64,000 nucleotides of DNA from Haloarcula rubripromontorii (GCF_001280425.1 NZ_LIUF01000003.1:484387-548386), one strand, 5' to 3'; shown: positions 1 to 9,318, counted from the stretch's first letter. Notes: generated by a model from the sequence alone, not told the origin. Made by a program: numbers and translations.

Positions 1-31
1 GGGCCTTTCTTAGGTGGAGTCTGTCACAGGG

Positions 32-151
32 TTATGTTCCATTGCCTGTCACAACAGGCGTGACGCCTCCTGTGGCGGTCTTCTCGGCCGTACTGTCCAG
101 GAGGTCGAGCCCGGTGTAGCGTTTTTCCAAGAGTTTTTCATCGACTGCCAT
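32..151 (-). CDS. Possible 39-residue small protein
   Basis: A short ATG-to-TAA frame on the minus strand that starts MAVDEKLLEKRYTGLDLL and ends in a Gly/Thr/Val-rich tail. The acidic, salt-adapted composition is compatible with a haloarchaeal peptide. No family is recognised, and it may be the surviving end of a larger gene lying beyond the window. Confidence 0.25.
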   Translation of the reverse strand: MAVDEKLLEKRYTGLDLLDSTAEKTATGGVTPVVTGNGT

Positions 152-250
152 GTCGAGTTCAGGACAAGCCCCACTCTCAAAGCGCCGAAGACTCTTTGGT
201 TAGTTAACAACTATTAGCGTCTTGATAATGGAATAGACACACCCCGCAAC

Positions 251-421
251 GAGTGAAAACTTCGGAGGATGGATTCTCCAATCTCGTGAGACACACTTCG
301 TACCGAGTGAAAACTCATGAGTGTGAGTTTTCCAGTCCCATGGGACACACACTTCGTACCGAGTGAAAACTCATGAGTGTGAGTTTTCCAGTCCCATGGG
401 ACACACACCTCGTACCGAGTG
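251..421. repeat. 56-bp tandem repeats of a replication origin
   Basis: Three consecutive units begin GAGTGAAAAC at 251, 305 and 361, and a fourth starts at 417. Units two and three are almost identical over 56 bp; unit one is diverged. Each good unit holds an inverted repeat (GAAAACTCA...TGAGTTTTC), a TCCCATGGGA palindrome and ACACAC-TTCGTACCGAGTG. The last part, read on the minus strand, resembles the ORB-like site at 446-470. The position just upstream of an Orc1/Cdc6 gene, with AT-rich DNA at 480-510, fits an origin region. Confidence 0.85.
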
Positions 422-445
422 TAGCTGTTGATCTAGCATATTCTG

Positions 446-470
446 TTTCACTCGTTACTCGGTGTGTCTC
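446..470 (+). promoter_or_regulatory. ORB-like initiator binding site
   Basis: The core TCACTCGTTACTCGGTGTG (448-466) points towards the Orc1/Cdc6 gene, opposite in orientation to the similar sequence inside the 251-421 repeats. A weaker TTTTCACTCGG occurs near 538-548. Inverted ORBs around an AT-rich stretch are the usual archaeal origin arrangement. The initiator binding is inferred. Confidence 0.6.
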
Positions 471-597
471 TTCCCCTCATTTGGTATATAATCTGATTTG
501 ATAGCGTTTGAAAGTCTTGCTAAGGCAGTTTTGAGAGTTTTCACTCGGCCCGAGGTTAGGAACAATTAAATGTTGTCCATTTGTTGTCTCGATAGCA

Positions 598-1794
598 ATG
601 GATGATTCCGAGGACGGATCTTCGATTTTTGCGGGTGGTGACATCTTCGAACAGCGGGAGTTACTCCGAGTCGGCCACGTGCCGGACATCGACCGAATCG
701 TGGGCCGCGACGAGGAAATTTCCGCAGTTGGGCGTGCGCTCGGTCCTGGAACGAGGGGGAGTCCGCCTGAGACGACCATTATCTATGGGAAGACCGGGAC
801 TGGGAAATCACTCGTTACACGGTGTGTGTCTCGACAGGCACAGAAAGAAGCCGATTCCCACGACACGGACTTCCGATTTTCATATGTGGATTGTTCGGAC
901 TACCAGTCAGATGCCAAGGCGAGCCGAGAAATGGCAAGGCGGCTCTCCGACACACTCGATGCTGAGAAGAATATTCCGCGCGTCGGTATCGGTGCTGCGG
1001 ACTACCGGGATATAACATGGGAACTCCTCGATGAACACGACGTTGACGTGTTTGTCGCAATTTTAGATGAAGTGGATAAGCTCGACGACGACGACCTCCT
1101 TCGGAGTTTGACTCGGGCAAAAGAAAGCGGGAAGGCAGATGCACATATCGGTGCCATCTGTGTGAGTAACAAAATCGAGTATCGAAATCGGCTGAACGAG
1201 CGACTTGACTCCAGTCTTCAGGACAACGAGCTCGTCTTCGATCCGTATGATGCGAATCAAATCCGGGCAATCCTCGAAAACCGTACCGATGCCTTTGTAG
1301 ATGGAGTCTTACAGGAGGGCGTCATTCCAAAAGTCGCTGCACTCGCTGCCCAAGAACACGGCGACGCCCGCAAGGCCGTCGACACACTATACGAGGCGGG
1401 GCGAATCGCAGAGAAGGAAGAAGCGAATATCGTTACGGAAGATCACGTCGATGACGCCGTTCAGCGGGCGGAGATCAATCGATTCAAGCAACTCGTCAGC
1501 GGGACCACACCCCACGTCAAACACATCCTTCGAACGCTCGCTTTACTTACCGCCGATAACCCCGGCCAGCAGTCGTTCTCGACGCACGAAATCTACGAGG
1601 CCTACACACAACTCGTGGCAGCAGAAGAAGGCACACCGCTCTCGGAAGATCGTGTGTATCGGCTCCTCAAAGAGCAGTCGTTTTTGGGTGTCACTGAATC
1701 CGAGCATACTGGGGGAGGCCATAGCGAGGGGAGTTTTTTGGAGCATCGGTTGGTCCGAGACCCTGAACTGGTCATTGAGGCTCTTGAGAAGTAG
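598..1794 (+). CDS. cdc6: Orc1/Cdc6 family replication initiator
   Basis: A 398-residue AAA+ protein with Walker A GKTGTGKS (64-71), Walker B VAILDEVD (153-160), a sensor-1 like ICVSNK near 187 and a C-terminal winged-helix region from about 300. The length is normal for haloarchaeal Orc1/Cdc6 proteins, which bind ORB repeats, open the origin and load the MCM helicase. ATG at 598 follows the repeat array and no better upstream start exists. ORB-like sequences lie on both sides of the gene, so it probably serves its own adjacent origin. It is shorter and clearly different from the second Orc1/Cdc6 at the other end of the window, and the two origin repeat types also differ. A near copy of the upstream ORB lies inside the gene at 808-826. 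Confidence 0.95.
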   Translation: MDDSEDGSSIFAGGDIFEQRELLRVGHVPDIDRIVGRDEEISAVGRALGPGTRGSPPETTIIYGKTGTGKSLVTRCVSRQAQKEADSHDTDFRFSYVDCSDYQSDAKASREMARRLSDTLDAEKNIPRVGIGAADYRDITWELLDEHDVDVFVAILDEVDKLDDDDLLRSLTRAKESGKADAHIGAICVSNKIEYRNRLNERLDSSLQDNELVFDPYDANQIRAILENRTDAFVDGVLQEGVIPKVAALAAQEHGDARKAVDTLYEAGRIAEKEEANIVTEDHVDDAVQRAEINRFKQLVSGTTPHVKHILRTLALLTADNPGQQSFSTHEIYEAYTQLVAAEEGTPLSEDRVYRLLKEQSFLGVTESEHTGGGHSEGSFLEHRLVRDPELVIEALEK

Positions 1795-1795
1795 C

Positions 1796-1828
1796 GGTTT
1801 CACTCGGTGTGGGGTGTGTCTGTGGGAG
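1796..1828 (+). promoter_or_regulatory. ORB-like site downstream of cdc6
   Basis: Immediately after the stop codon lies GGTTTCACTCGGTGTGGGG followed by TGTGTCTGTGG. It shares the TTTCACTCG and GTGTGTCT blocks with the upstream site at 446-470. A second origin site on the far side of the initiator gene is common in haloarchaea. Confidence 0.55.
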
Positions 1829-1888
1829 TACACGACTATTTAGAATTTCGTATGTGGTAGATGATCGCCCGGAGAAACAGTGTCTCAC

Positions 1889-1997
1889 TAACAGAAAGCC
1901 CCCGCGTTCTCGGCTCCCGCGACTCGCTACGCTCCAGTGGGTGCTTGCATCGTCGGGGTTCGCCGAGAACGCGGCCCTTTCAGTCCCGCCCAAAGGT
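1889..1997. repeat. Long GC-rich hairpin element, copy 1
   Basis: The segment opens GAAAGCCCCCGCGTTCTCGG and closes with CCGAGAACGCGG, CCCTTTCAGTCCCGCCC. The arms GCGTTCTCGGC and GCCGAGAACGC pair perfectly around a roughly 60-base loop. The same frame (GAAAGCCCC, variable stem, CCCTTTCAGTCCC) recurs at 40590-40703 with a different stem, and a truncated form lies near 37818. No protein is supported here; it is a repeat family or structured transcript end. Confidence 0.6.
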
Positions 1998-2038
1998 AGT
2001 TGGCCAGCTGGTATGGGCCGGACTGAAGGTATGTCCTC

Positions 2039-2215
2039 TTAGTCGTCGAAGAAGCCGAGAAACTCTAGGCAATCAGCATGGGTTAGGGACCCACGTTTCG
2101 GTTCAAGGCGCTCACGCTCAAGGTCGTCACCAACGATGTCTAGCGTGTCGTCGTGGCTTCCGTCCACAAAAGAGGGTGCGGATTTCGTTGATACGTGTTT
2201 CCAGACCGCGGTTGC
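2039..2215 (-). pseudogene. Frameshifted C-terminal gene fragment
   Basis: Read on the minus strand, ETRINEIRTLF shifts frame and continues VDGSHDDTLDIVGDDLERE to end HADCLEFLGFFDD and a stop. The acidic composition and coherent reading across a single frameshift indicate the tail of a decayed haloarchaeal gene. The family is not recognised. Confidence 0.4.
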
Positions 2216-2224
2216 TGTATATCT

Positions 2225-3211
2225 CTAGGAGTCCCTGACAAGTGGCTCGTACCACTCTCGATTCTGACGGTACCACTCAACAAACTTCGAGACTCCTTCT
2301 CTGATCGTGTGCTCTGGTTCGTACTCAATAAGGTCACGTGCCTTGGACGTATCAGCATGCGTGTGTTCAGCATCGGCGTCGTGACGATCTTCGTATACTA
2401 GTTCTATATCTGGAGCCAGTTGGTCACGAATCTCCATGGCTAGCGTTTTGATTTCAATGTTATCTGTCGAGCCAATATTGATAGCTTCGCCGTCAGCCGC
2501 GTCCTCATCAAGCAATGTGACGTTCGCTTCGATGATATCTTCGATATACGTGAAATCCCGCGTCTGTGCACCATCACCATAGATGATCGGCGGATCACCA
2601 TTGATACAGCGGGAGACAAAGTTCGAGATAGCCATGTTTGGGCGCATCCGTGGACCATAGACAGTGAAATATCGCAGCGCAACAGCCGGGAAATCATATA
2701 CCTCAGCATACGAGCAGGCATACCGTTCAGCTGCTAGTTTTGATGCGCCGTATGGCGAAACGGGCGTCGTCGGATGCTGTTCGTCGTATGGAAGATATTG
2801 CGGAACTCCATAGACCGACGATGAGGATGCCATTACGAACCGTTCGATACCCTTGTCCCGGCAAGCATCAAGCAGATTCAGCGTGCCACCGACGTTGATT
2901 TCGTCATATTTCCGGGGGTTCTGTACACTCGGTCTAACACCGGCTTGTGCGGCCTGGTGGTAGACGTAGTCAGCATCGGCGACTAGTTCTGTGACGAAGT
3001 CGCCGTCACGGACATCACCTTCGATAAATTCGTAACTTCCGTCACTCTCTTCAGCTACTTTGCGGCCATTGTCGATATTATGCCGTTTAATATCAAGGTC
3101 GTAAAATGGTTCGAGGTTATCCACAACGACGACATCATGGCCGTCTCGGACAAAGCGTTCAGCGAGATGTCCGCCGATGAATCCTGCCCCTCCAGTGACA
3201 AGAATTTGCAT
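2225..3211 (-). CDS. NAD-dependent sugar-nucleotide epimerase/dehydratase
   Basis: A 328-residue extended short-chain dehydrogenase. The Rossmann motif GGAGFIG is at 7-13 and the catalytic Ser/YxxxK set is at SSS (129-132), Y154 and K158 (PYGASK). The family interconverts UDP-hexoses or UDP-uronic acids; the substrate cannot be read from sequence. The ATG at 3211 is preferred because it places the Rossmann strand (MQILVTGGAG) at the N terminus; an upstream in-frame extension adds residues unlike the family. It sits 79 bp downstream of a GT4 glycosyltransferase on the same strand, so it likely supplies activated sugar for the surface-glycan cluster. Confidence 0.9.
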   Translation of the reverse strand: MQILVTGGAGFIGGHLAERFVRDGHDVVVVDNLEPFYDLDIKRHNIDNGRKVAEESDGSYEFIEGDVRDGDFVTELVADADYVYHQAAQAGVRPSVQNPRKYDEINVGGTLNLLDACRDKGIERFVMASSSSVYGVPQYLPYDEQHPTTPVSPYGASKLAAERYACSYAEVYDFPAVALRYFTVYGPRMRPNMAISNFVSRCINGDPPIIYGDGAQTRDFTYIEDIIEANVTLLDEDAADGEAINIGSTDNIEIKTLAMEIRDQLAPDIELVYEDRHDADAEHTHADTSKARDLIEYEPEHTIREGVSKFVEWYRQNREWYEPLVRDS

Positions 3212-3290
3212 TAGTAAGAGCCTCAAGTGCAGTAAATAAAAAACGCAATGGTACCACCAAAGCTTAGAAGCTATATTTTTGCCGCCGATC

Positions 3291-4427
3291 TCACCACTCG
3301 TCAGTCGCTGCAGCCGTATACGCGTCCAGAGCATCTTCGGCTACTTGGTCCCAATCAAACCGTTGTGCGCGCTGTCGTGGCTCCGTGGTGGGCTCTGCAC
3401 CGGCCAGGACACGGTCCAGTACATTGGCAACACCTTCGACAGTCGGGTCGGCTAGGAACCCCGCATCGCCGACGACCTCGCCGACCGCCGAGTCCGGATG
3501 ATCTGCCCCGATGACCGTACAGCCCGCTGCCATTGCCTCCACAGCCGTGATCCCGAAGCCTTCGCGCGTGCTCGGTGTCGCGAAGATACTGCCCGTCTGC
3601 ATCTGTGCCAAGACGTCGTCGTACTCCTCGAGGAAGCCGGTAAACGTTATTCGCTCAGCTACCGATAGCGAATCGGCTAAACTTTCGAGTTCCGACCGTT
3701 CGGGTCCGTCGCCGACGATGCCGAGTGTGGCTTCTTCTGGCGCGACTTGGTCGAACGCTCGCAGGAGGATATCGACGCGCTTGTCCTCGATTAACCGCCC
3801 TGCGAAGAGGACATCGAACCCATCCTCAGCGGGGGGCGTGTCTCGAATCTGCTCGTAATCGATTCCGTTCGGAACAGTCCGAATCTGTTCGCGTTCAGGA
3901 CCGATGTCCCCCAGACGACCTGCGGTGAGTTCCGAGACAGCAATTGGGTGCTGTGGGATGCGGGCAGTTGCGTGCTCGACTCCCTTGCCAAACGGTGCTA
4001 GATGCCCGAGATATCCGTCCCAGTAATCCCCCCAGACTTCGTGCCAGGTTGTTACGAGCGGCGTGTCGGTACCGAGAACCCCGAGTTTGCTAGACAGGAC
4101 CGGAAAATAGGGAAACACGGACGCGACGACGACATCGTGTTCGTCTACGTGGCGGCGCAGTGGAACGACCACGTCTTTTGCGAACTCTAGCGCTTCGCCG
4201 ATTGACCGTCGTCCATCGTCATCCGTGTAGAGTTCGCGGTTTGGACTCACTGCCCGGAGTGTCATTCCCTCGTGCGTGATTTCTTTCGGCCCATCCCAGA
4301 AGTGGCGTCCGTAGACGGTTACGTCGTGGCCGTTGGCAGCGAGTCGGGTACCAATCTCGTGGATTCGCTTTTCCGCACCGCCAGTTACGAACGGATATAT
4401 CACATTACTTATGAAACAGACATTCAT
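3291..4427 (-). CDS. GT4-family glycosyltransferase
   Basis: A 378-residue retaining GT-B glycosyltransferase. The N-terminal domain opens with NVCFISNVIYPFVTGGAEKR, typical of nucleotide-sugar transferases of this fold. The C-terminal half has the donor-binding stretch FAGRLIEDKRVDILL and the EX7E motif TREGFGITAVEAMAAG. It transfers a sugar from an activated donor to a lipid- or protein-linked glycan at the cytoplasmic face. ATG at 4427 is used; an in-frame TTG four codons earlier is less likely. It probably forms a unit with the downstream epimerase. Confidence 0.9.
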   Translation of the reverse strand: MNVCFISNVIYPFVTGGAEKRIHEIGTRLAANGHDVTVYGRHFWDGPKEITHEGMTLRAVSPNRELYTDDDGRRSIGEALEFAKDVVVPLRRHVDEHDVVVASVFPYFPVLSSKLGVLGTDTPLVTTWHEVWGDYWDGYLGHLAPFGKGVEHATARIPQHPIAVSELTAGRLGDIGPEREQIRTVPNGIDYEQIRDTPPAEDGFDVLFAGRLIEDKRVDILLRAFDQVAPEEATLGIVGDGPERSELESLADSLSVAERITFTGFLEEYDDVLAQMQTGSIFATPSTREGFGITAVEAMAAGCTVIGADHPDSAVGEVVGDAGFLADPTVEGVANVLDRVLAGAEPTTEPRQRAQRFDWDQVAEDALDAYTAAATDEW

Positions 4428-4846
4428 ACTGTGTTGCAAAATGGCTCATTGGGTGGCATATTGAAAACTCCGCTTCAATAACGAGGGAGTCCTGCTACAA
4501 AGGGTGTTCATATGTCTAGCATAAATACGACCAACGGTTAGCAAAGGAGAGTCTCTGCCTGTTAATCGTGGTCTATCAGTGAACAGTCAGAGGGGCGGCC
4601 CAGTAGTTTCTATTTTTCGAAGACATCCCTTAGGACGGGAGCACGTAGAAGTCACGCTCTAAATTTTCATGACTTCCGGCCCGACCAAACAGTTGAATAG
4701 AGAGTTTATACGAAATAGTCGACGATGTTCATGATAGATAATACTTCGTTCATTTGCTCTATTTAATTCACCAATTCAATTCACGAAGATGAGTCACAAT
4801 TTCTCGGTCGAACCGTTTAATATCCTGACACTGTTGAGTCGAGGTA
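4428..4846. other. AT-rich divergent intergenic region
   Basis: About 420 bases between divergent glycan genes. The sequence is AT-rich with short T-rich stretches and should hold promoters for both directions. No open frame, repeat or structured RNA is supported. Confidence 0.5.
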
Positions 4847-6022
4847 ATGGAAATTCTACAGACGCCGGTGCGATTTTATCCATATATTGGTGGTGTCGAA
4901 TCTTACGTCCACAATATAGCTAAAAAACACGTGGCATCTGGACACAGTGTTTCTGTTGTTTGTGCCAAAGCCAAACCCGAAAGTAAAAAACGAGAGGTTA
5001 TTGACGGCATCACCGTTCGTCGACTGGCAAGTATTGGACAAATAGCGAATACTAATATCACCCCTGCCCTGCCAACCGTCCTTCTGGAAGAGGCTCGGAA
5101 GGCAGAAGTCATTCACACACATCTTCCAACACCCTGGAGTGCAGACCTGAGCGTTCTTGCCGGTGCAGTCACCGGCACTCCTGTCGTCGTCACGTATCAT
5201 AATGATATCATCGGCGACGGCCTTGCTGACTACGTAGCGACCGCGTACAATCGAACGATGCTTCAGCTAGTTCTCAGACTCGCTGACCGCATCATTGTAA
5301 CACAGTCAGACTACCTGAAAAACTCGAAGCATCTTGACTCATATGCCGAGAAAGTACGGGTCATACAAAACGGAGTCAACGTCGAACAGTTCCGTCCAGT
5401 TGAACTCAACTCTGAGGAGCGAAAGCGCCTCGGCTTTGCTTCTGATCGGCCGACTCTATTCTTTTTAAGTGTGCTCGATGGTCATCACGGATATAAAGGT
5501 CTAGACGTATTATTAGAATCGATAGCACGACTTAATAAAAAAGCGGATATTGTCCCGAAATTGCTCGTCGGCGGTGGCGGTGATGCACACTCACGGTACA
5601 AACAGCAGGCCACAAAGCTCGGTATTGATGATCATGTAGAGTTCATAGGACGTATTCCCGACGAAGATCTCGTCTCGTTATACTCCGGTGCCGATTTGTT
5701 TGTGTTACCCTCAAAATCTTCTGATCAAGAAGGGTTTGGGCTGGTTGTGCTAGAAGCACTGGCTTGTGGAACCCCTGTCATAACAACGGATGTCGTTGGT
5801 GTCTCAGACGAAATCGTTGCCAACAACGCCGGCCGACTGGTCGCTGCCGGTGATTCGAAGGCACTGGCCGAAAGTATTACAGATAGTCTCGAAAACGCCA
5901 AGTTCGATACAGAGCGAGGCCGGGAGATTTGTCGTAAACAATACTCATGGGAAGCGAGTGCAACCGAGTTAGAAAGACTGTATTACGAAATTGCTGAGGA
6001 ATCAGCGGCCAACTCTTCTTAA
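4847..6022 (+). CDS. GT4-family glycosyltransferase
   Basis: A 391-residue GT-B enzyme. The N-terminal acceptor domain starts EILQTPVRFYPYIGGVES, including the GGVE loop common in GT4 proteins. The donor-site motif EGFGLVVLEALACGTP is at 295-310 and contains both glutamates of EX7E. It is related to but distinct from the neighbouring GT4 encoded on the other strand. GC content is lower than in the plasmid backbone, as in other genes of this cluster, suggesting transfer. Likely role: elongation of a cell-surface or S-layer glycan. The sugar is unknown. Confidence 0.9.
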   Translation: MEILQTPVRFYPYIGGVESYVHNIAKKHVASGHSVSVVCAKAKPESKKREVIDGITVRRLASIGQIANTNITPALPTVLLEEARKAEVIHTHLPTPWSADLSVLAGAVTGTPVVVTYHNDIIGDGLADYVATAYNRTMLQLVLRLADRIIVTQSDYLKNSKHLDSYAEKVRVIQNGVNVEQFRPVELNSEERKRLGFASDRPTLFFLSVLDGHHGYKGLDVLLESIARLNKKADIVPKLLVGGGGDAHSRYKQQATKLGIDDHVEFIGRIPDEDLVSLYSGADLFVLPSKSSDQEGFGLVVLEALACGTPVITTDVVGVSDEIVANNAGRLVAAGDSKALAESITDSLENAKFDTERGREICRKQYSWEASATELERLYYEIAEESAANSS

Positions 6023-6146
6023 ATCTCAAATACCCAAGTGTACTTTTATTTCATAATTATCATGGTTTGTATCATTTTCAAGCGGGTGTTGGCTTTGAGG
6101 TTCGAAAATACTTTCAATTAGATTGTCAATATTTGAAGTAGTAACG

Positions 6147-7580
6147 ATGGGATCAAAGCCTAATATTATATTCCTCGTAGTCGACACTTGCAGAGCCTCA
6201 ACTTTCCATAATCTTCTTCAAGAAGGCAAAATACCGAACTTCAAATCATTATTTGATGATGCAGTTATGTATGAGAACGCTACTGCGGCCGGCCCGTGGA
6301 CAGTTCCCTCTCATGGTTCAATGTTCACAGGACTCTATCCCTCACAACATGGTACTTCTGCAAACAAGCCAAATTTCAATCCACCGAACACGCCAATTGC
6401 TCAGGCACTTAATCAGGAAGGATATCACACTGTCGGGGTTTCCGCTAACCCTTGGATATCCCCCGGGTTCAATTTTGATAAGGGATTTGACCAGTTCAAA
6501 ACAGCATATGACCTATTCTGGGGTGGTGCAGAACTTGGAGATATTCGGAACCTTTCCTCTCGCCGCGAACAGGTGCGTACACTGTCAAATCGAATTAGCA
6601 TAACATCAAGTGTCAAGACTATTGCGAACATAGTATACGAAAAATTCTGGGCAAAACGATCTGATAGTGGAGCGAAAAAAATAACATCTGATGCACTATC
6701 TATATTAGAAAATGCGGGAAATGATCCGCAGTTTCTCTTTCTGAATTATATGGAACCACATCTGGATTACGAACCACCCGACAATGTGGCGAGGGACGAA
6801 CTGCCTGACAACGTAGACCTACAGGAAGCGCGCCAGCTCAATCAAAACCCATGGAAATACATTGCTGGCCAAGAATCAATGAGTCCTCAACACTTTGAGA
6901 TTCTTCGCAGCCTTTACCGTTCAGAACTCCGATATCTTGACACTCAAATTGGCCGTCTACTTGAGGGAATTAAAGAAAAAAACATCATGGATAATACCTG
7001 TATCGTTGTCGCTGGAGATCATGGAGAAAATATCGGAGAGCACGGGTTGATGGATCATCAGTATTGCTTATACCAAACATTAGTTCACGTTCCACTCGCG
7101 ATTCGATATCCAGATACGGTGGCTCCTAGAAACGTCACGGATCTCGTGGAAACAAAGGACATCTATGGAGCCCTATGTGAGATTGCAAGTGTGGGTAACG
7201 AAGACGTTGCAAATCCCTTACTGAACGAAGAAGACAGAGACAATCAAGTAATCTCGGAATACCCAGAGCCCCAGCCGTCGATGGATGCTTTGGAAGAACG
7301 GGCTGGAAAGCTTGATGACGAAACTCGAGAATATGACCGTTCTCTTCGCGCGATTCGAATAGGACCTTGGAAACTTATTGAGGGGTCGGATGGTCTCACA
7401 GAGTTATACAATCTCGAAGAAGATTCGGCAGAATCGACTCCAAGAAGTAATACTGAGCAAACTGAGCGGCTTCACAATCGGCTAGTATCTGAACTCGGCG
7501 AATTAACTGTTGGTACGAACAATGAGTCCAGTGTAAACGAGACTACCCAGAGTCGACTAGAAGACTTAGGATATATTTGA
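6147..7580 (+). CDS. Sulfatase-like alkaline-phosphatase superfamily hydrolase
   Basis: A 477-residue protein with the metal-binding start NIIFLVVDTCRAS (D13), the nucleophile region GPWTVPSHGSMFTG (49-62) and the distal metal motif AGDHGENIGEHG. In true sulfatases the residue before xPSR is Cys or Ser, which becomes formylglycine. Here it is Thr52 and the Arg is His56, so it may act as a phosphatase or phosphotransferase, or use Thr directly. No signal peptide is seen. ATG at 6147 is chosen over an upstream TTG because it puts the first beta-strand at the N terminus. It lies in the glycan cluster and may modify glycans or lipid-linked precursors. Confidence 0.85.
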   Translation: MGSKPNIIFLVVDTCRASTFHNLLQEGKIPNFKSLFDDAVMYENATAAGPWTVPSHGSMFTGLYPSQHGTSANKPNFNPPNTPIAQALNQEGYHTVGVSANPWISPGFNFDKGFDQFKTAYDLFWGGAELGDIRNLSSRREQVRTLSNRISITSSVKTIANIVYEKFWAKRSDSGAKKITSDALSILENAGNDPQFLFLNYMEPHLDYEPPDNVARDELPDNVDLQEARQLNQNPWKYIAGQESMSPQHFEILRSLYRSELRYLDTQIGRLLEGIKEKNIMDNTCIVVAGDHGENIGEHGLMDHQYCLYQTLVHVPLAIRYPDTVAPRNVTDLVETKDIYGALCEIASVGNEDVANPLLNEEDRDNQVISEYPEPQPSMDALEERAGKLDDETREYDRSLRAIRIGPWKLIEGSDGLTELYNLEEDSAESTPRSNTEQTERLHNRLVSELGELTVGTNNESSVNETTQSRLEDLGYI

Positions 7581-7590
7581 GTCGTACAAT

Positions 7591-9120
7591 CTAAAGCCCC
7601 TTTCTAGCTATTCTCTTTATTATTCCAAGATTCCGTCCCATTCTCGTTTCTAACTGTTCAACCAGGTCAATATCAGCCTCATCTACGCTTGAGGTCAGAA
7701 TGAGAACTACCGGTTGAAAAAGGGTCAAACTGATACCAACACAAATTAGATCCACCAGTCCAATGGGGGAGGGCACAATTCTTGAAACCAGTACCGCAAG
7801 TACGGACATGACACCGAGATGTTTGGCAATATTAACTGAGAATGGAGATGCACCTGTGAGGTGGTAAATCCAGATTAGTTCGGTCCCATTATAGACAATA
7901 TATCCGACAACAGTAGCAACGGCTGCTCCGGATATTTCGAACACTGGTATTAAAACATAATTCAGGATAATATTTGAAGACAGGCCTAAAGCACCAGAGA
8001 ATAGCTCGATTTGAGGACGATCAATTGCTTTGACCATATCTCCGTCAAGACCACTGAGAGCGCGAAATAACAGTCCGGTACTCAGGATCGTTAGAACGGG
8101 TGCTGCAGGTAAGTAGTTGTCCCCGAACAGAATTTGGATGATGTCTCCCGAAAACAGGGCGAACAGTAGGACCGGAGGAAGCGTTATCAAAAGAATCCAC
8201 TTTGTAGTGATTGTGAATATTTGATCAAGGCCTGCCGTATCTCCTTCTGTGTAATACTCTGTTGCCACCGGAAGAAAAAGAAATGTAAAAGAGCCCAAAG
8301 CAAAGGTCGCGATCTTTTTTAGGGGCTGTACCGCTCGATAATATCCCACTTCATTTGACGGCAAAAAATAACCAATCATCAAAATGTCTACCCTATTTAG
8401 AAGAAGAAATATTCCTGATCCAATAGCAAGCGGCCAAGAGAAGCTCCAGAGCTTACGAGCAGTTTTTCCATCGGGTAATGTATCGAATACATTCCATGAC
8501 AGTCCACCCTTCGAAATAAAATATAGAGCAATAATAAATGCGAACAGGGGACCGGTGACCCAGTATACTATCGCACCATCAAATTCTCTGCCCCCTATTA
8601 TAAATAAAAGGAGAGCGATGAATGCTATTCCTCTTCCACCGATCTGTTGTGCCATCACGGCAGGGAAGGTTCTTTTTTGTGCGCGAAGGGTCGCAAGAGC
8701 TGCTCGTGAGAGAGGGTAAACAAGTAAAAACGGAGACAGTAGCACCAGAAACTCATAAAGGTAATCTGCAGACATAAGGTTTGCAAACCTTCCCCGAAAA
8801 AGATAGAGGCCGCCAACGGCAGCAACAGCTGAAAGGAATATCATACTGAATCCAGCATAGAGTATCTGAATTTGACGCTTCTTTGCCTCAGTTGCTGAAA
8901 GTTGCCGGGTCATTCCTTGGTGAATCCCAAGTAGTGCAATAGTCCCGAGAGAGAACACGACGGTATATGCCAATGTTAGCTCTCCATACAGTGAGGGTGG
9001 GAGAGATCTAGCGATAATAACCTCAGCCAACAACCCGATAGAATTTCCAAAGACAGTGGCTAATAGGACAATTGCCGCGCTTTTTGCCAATTTAGATAAC
9101 GTTGAACGGTGCTTACTCAC
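7591..9120 (-). CDS. MOP-superfamily polysaccharide flippase (Wzx-like)
   Basis: A 509-residue membrane protein with about twelve to fourteen hydrophobic segments spread over its length, for example VLLATVFGNSIGLLAEVIIA near the start. This is the layout of oligosaccharidyl-lipid flippases (RfbX/Wzx, MATE-related). It would move lipid-linked glycan units across the cytoplasmic membrane. It ends 10 bp from the convergent sulfatase-like gene and is surrounded by glycosyltransferases and sulfatase-like genes, which supports an export role in surface-glycan assembly. Confidence 0.9.
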   Translation of the reverse strand: MSKHRSTLSKLAKSAAIVLLATVFGNSIGLLAEVIIARSLPPSLYGELTLAYTVVFSLGTIALLGIHQGMTRQLSATEAKKRQIQILYAGFSMIFLSAVAAVGGLYLFRGRFANLMSADYLYEFLVLLSPFLLVYPLSRAALATLRAQKRTFPAVMAQQIGGRGIAFIALLLFIIGGREFDGAIVYWVTGPLFAFIIALYFISKGGLSWNVFDTLPDGKTARKLWSFSWPLAIGSGIFLLLNRVDILMIGYFLPSNEVGYYRAVQPLKKIATFALGSFTFLFLPVATEYYTEGDTAGLDQIFTITTKWILLITLPPVLLFALFSGDIIQILFGDNYLPAAPVLTILSTGLLFRALSGLDGDMVKAIDRPQIELFSGALGLSSNIILNYVLIPVFEISGAAVATVVGYIVYNGTELIWIYHLTGASPFSVNIAKHLGVMSVLAVLVSRIVPSPIGLVDLICVGISLTLFQPVVLILTSSVDEADIDLVEQLETRMGRNLGIIKRIARKGL

Positions 9121-9318
9121 AGGTGTCTATGGAGAGAGAATATCTGTCATCTCTTCAATTTTTGGAAATATAGTATTACTGTCCAAGCCCCAACGGATTC
9201 CGGTTAATATCACTTATTATCATGATTTCCGTCAGCTATTGAACTACAGTTTAGCGCTACCTCATAATCGCTCTCAGGGATCACCAGTCAATAAAAGGTT
9301 AATAGCTTGGATAATCGT

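Noticed and set aside
251..421. CRISPR array
   Set aside because: The units are contiguous tandem repeats with no unique spacers, and a replication initiator gene follows. No cas genes occur in the window.
815..1270. 151-residue minus-strand frame opposite cdc6
   Set aside because: Shadow of the AAA+ gene; Arg/Pro-rich composition and no family signal.
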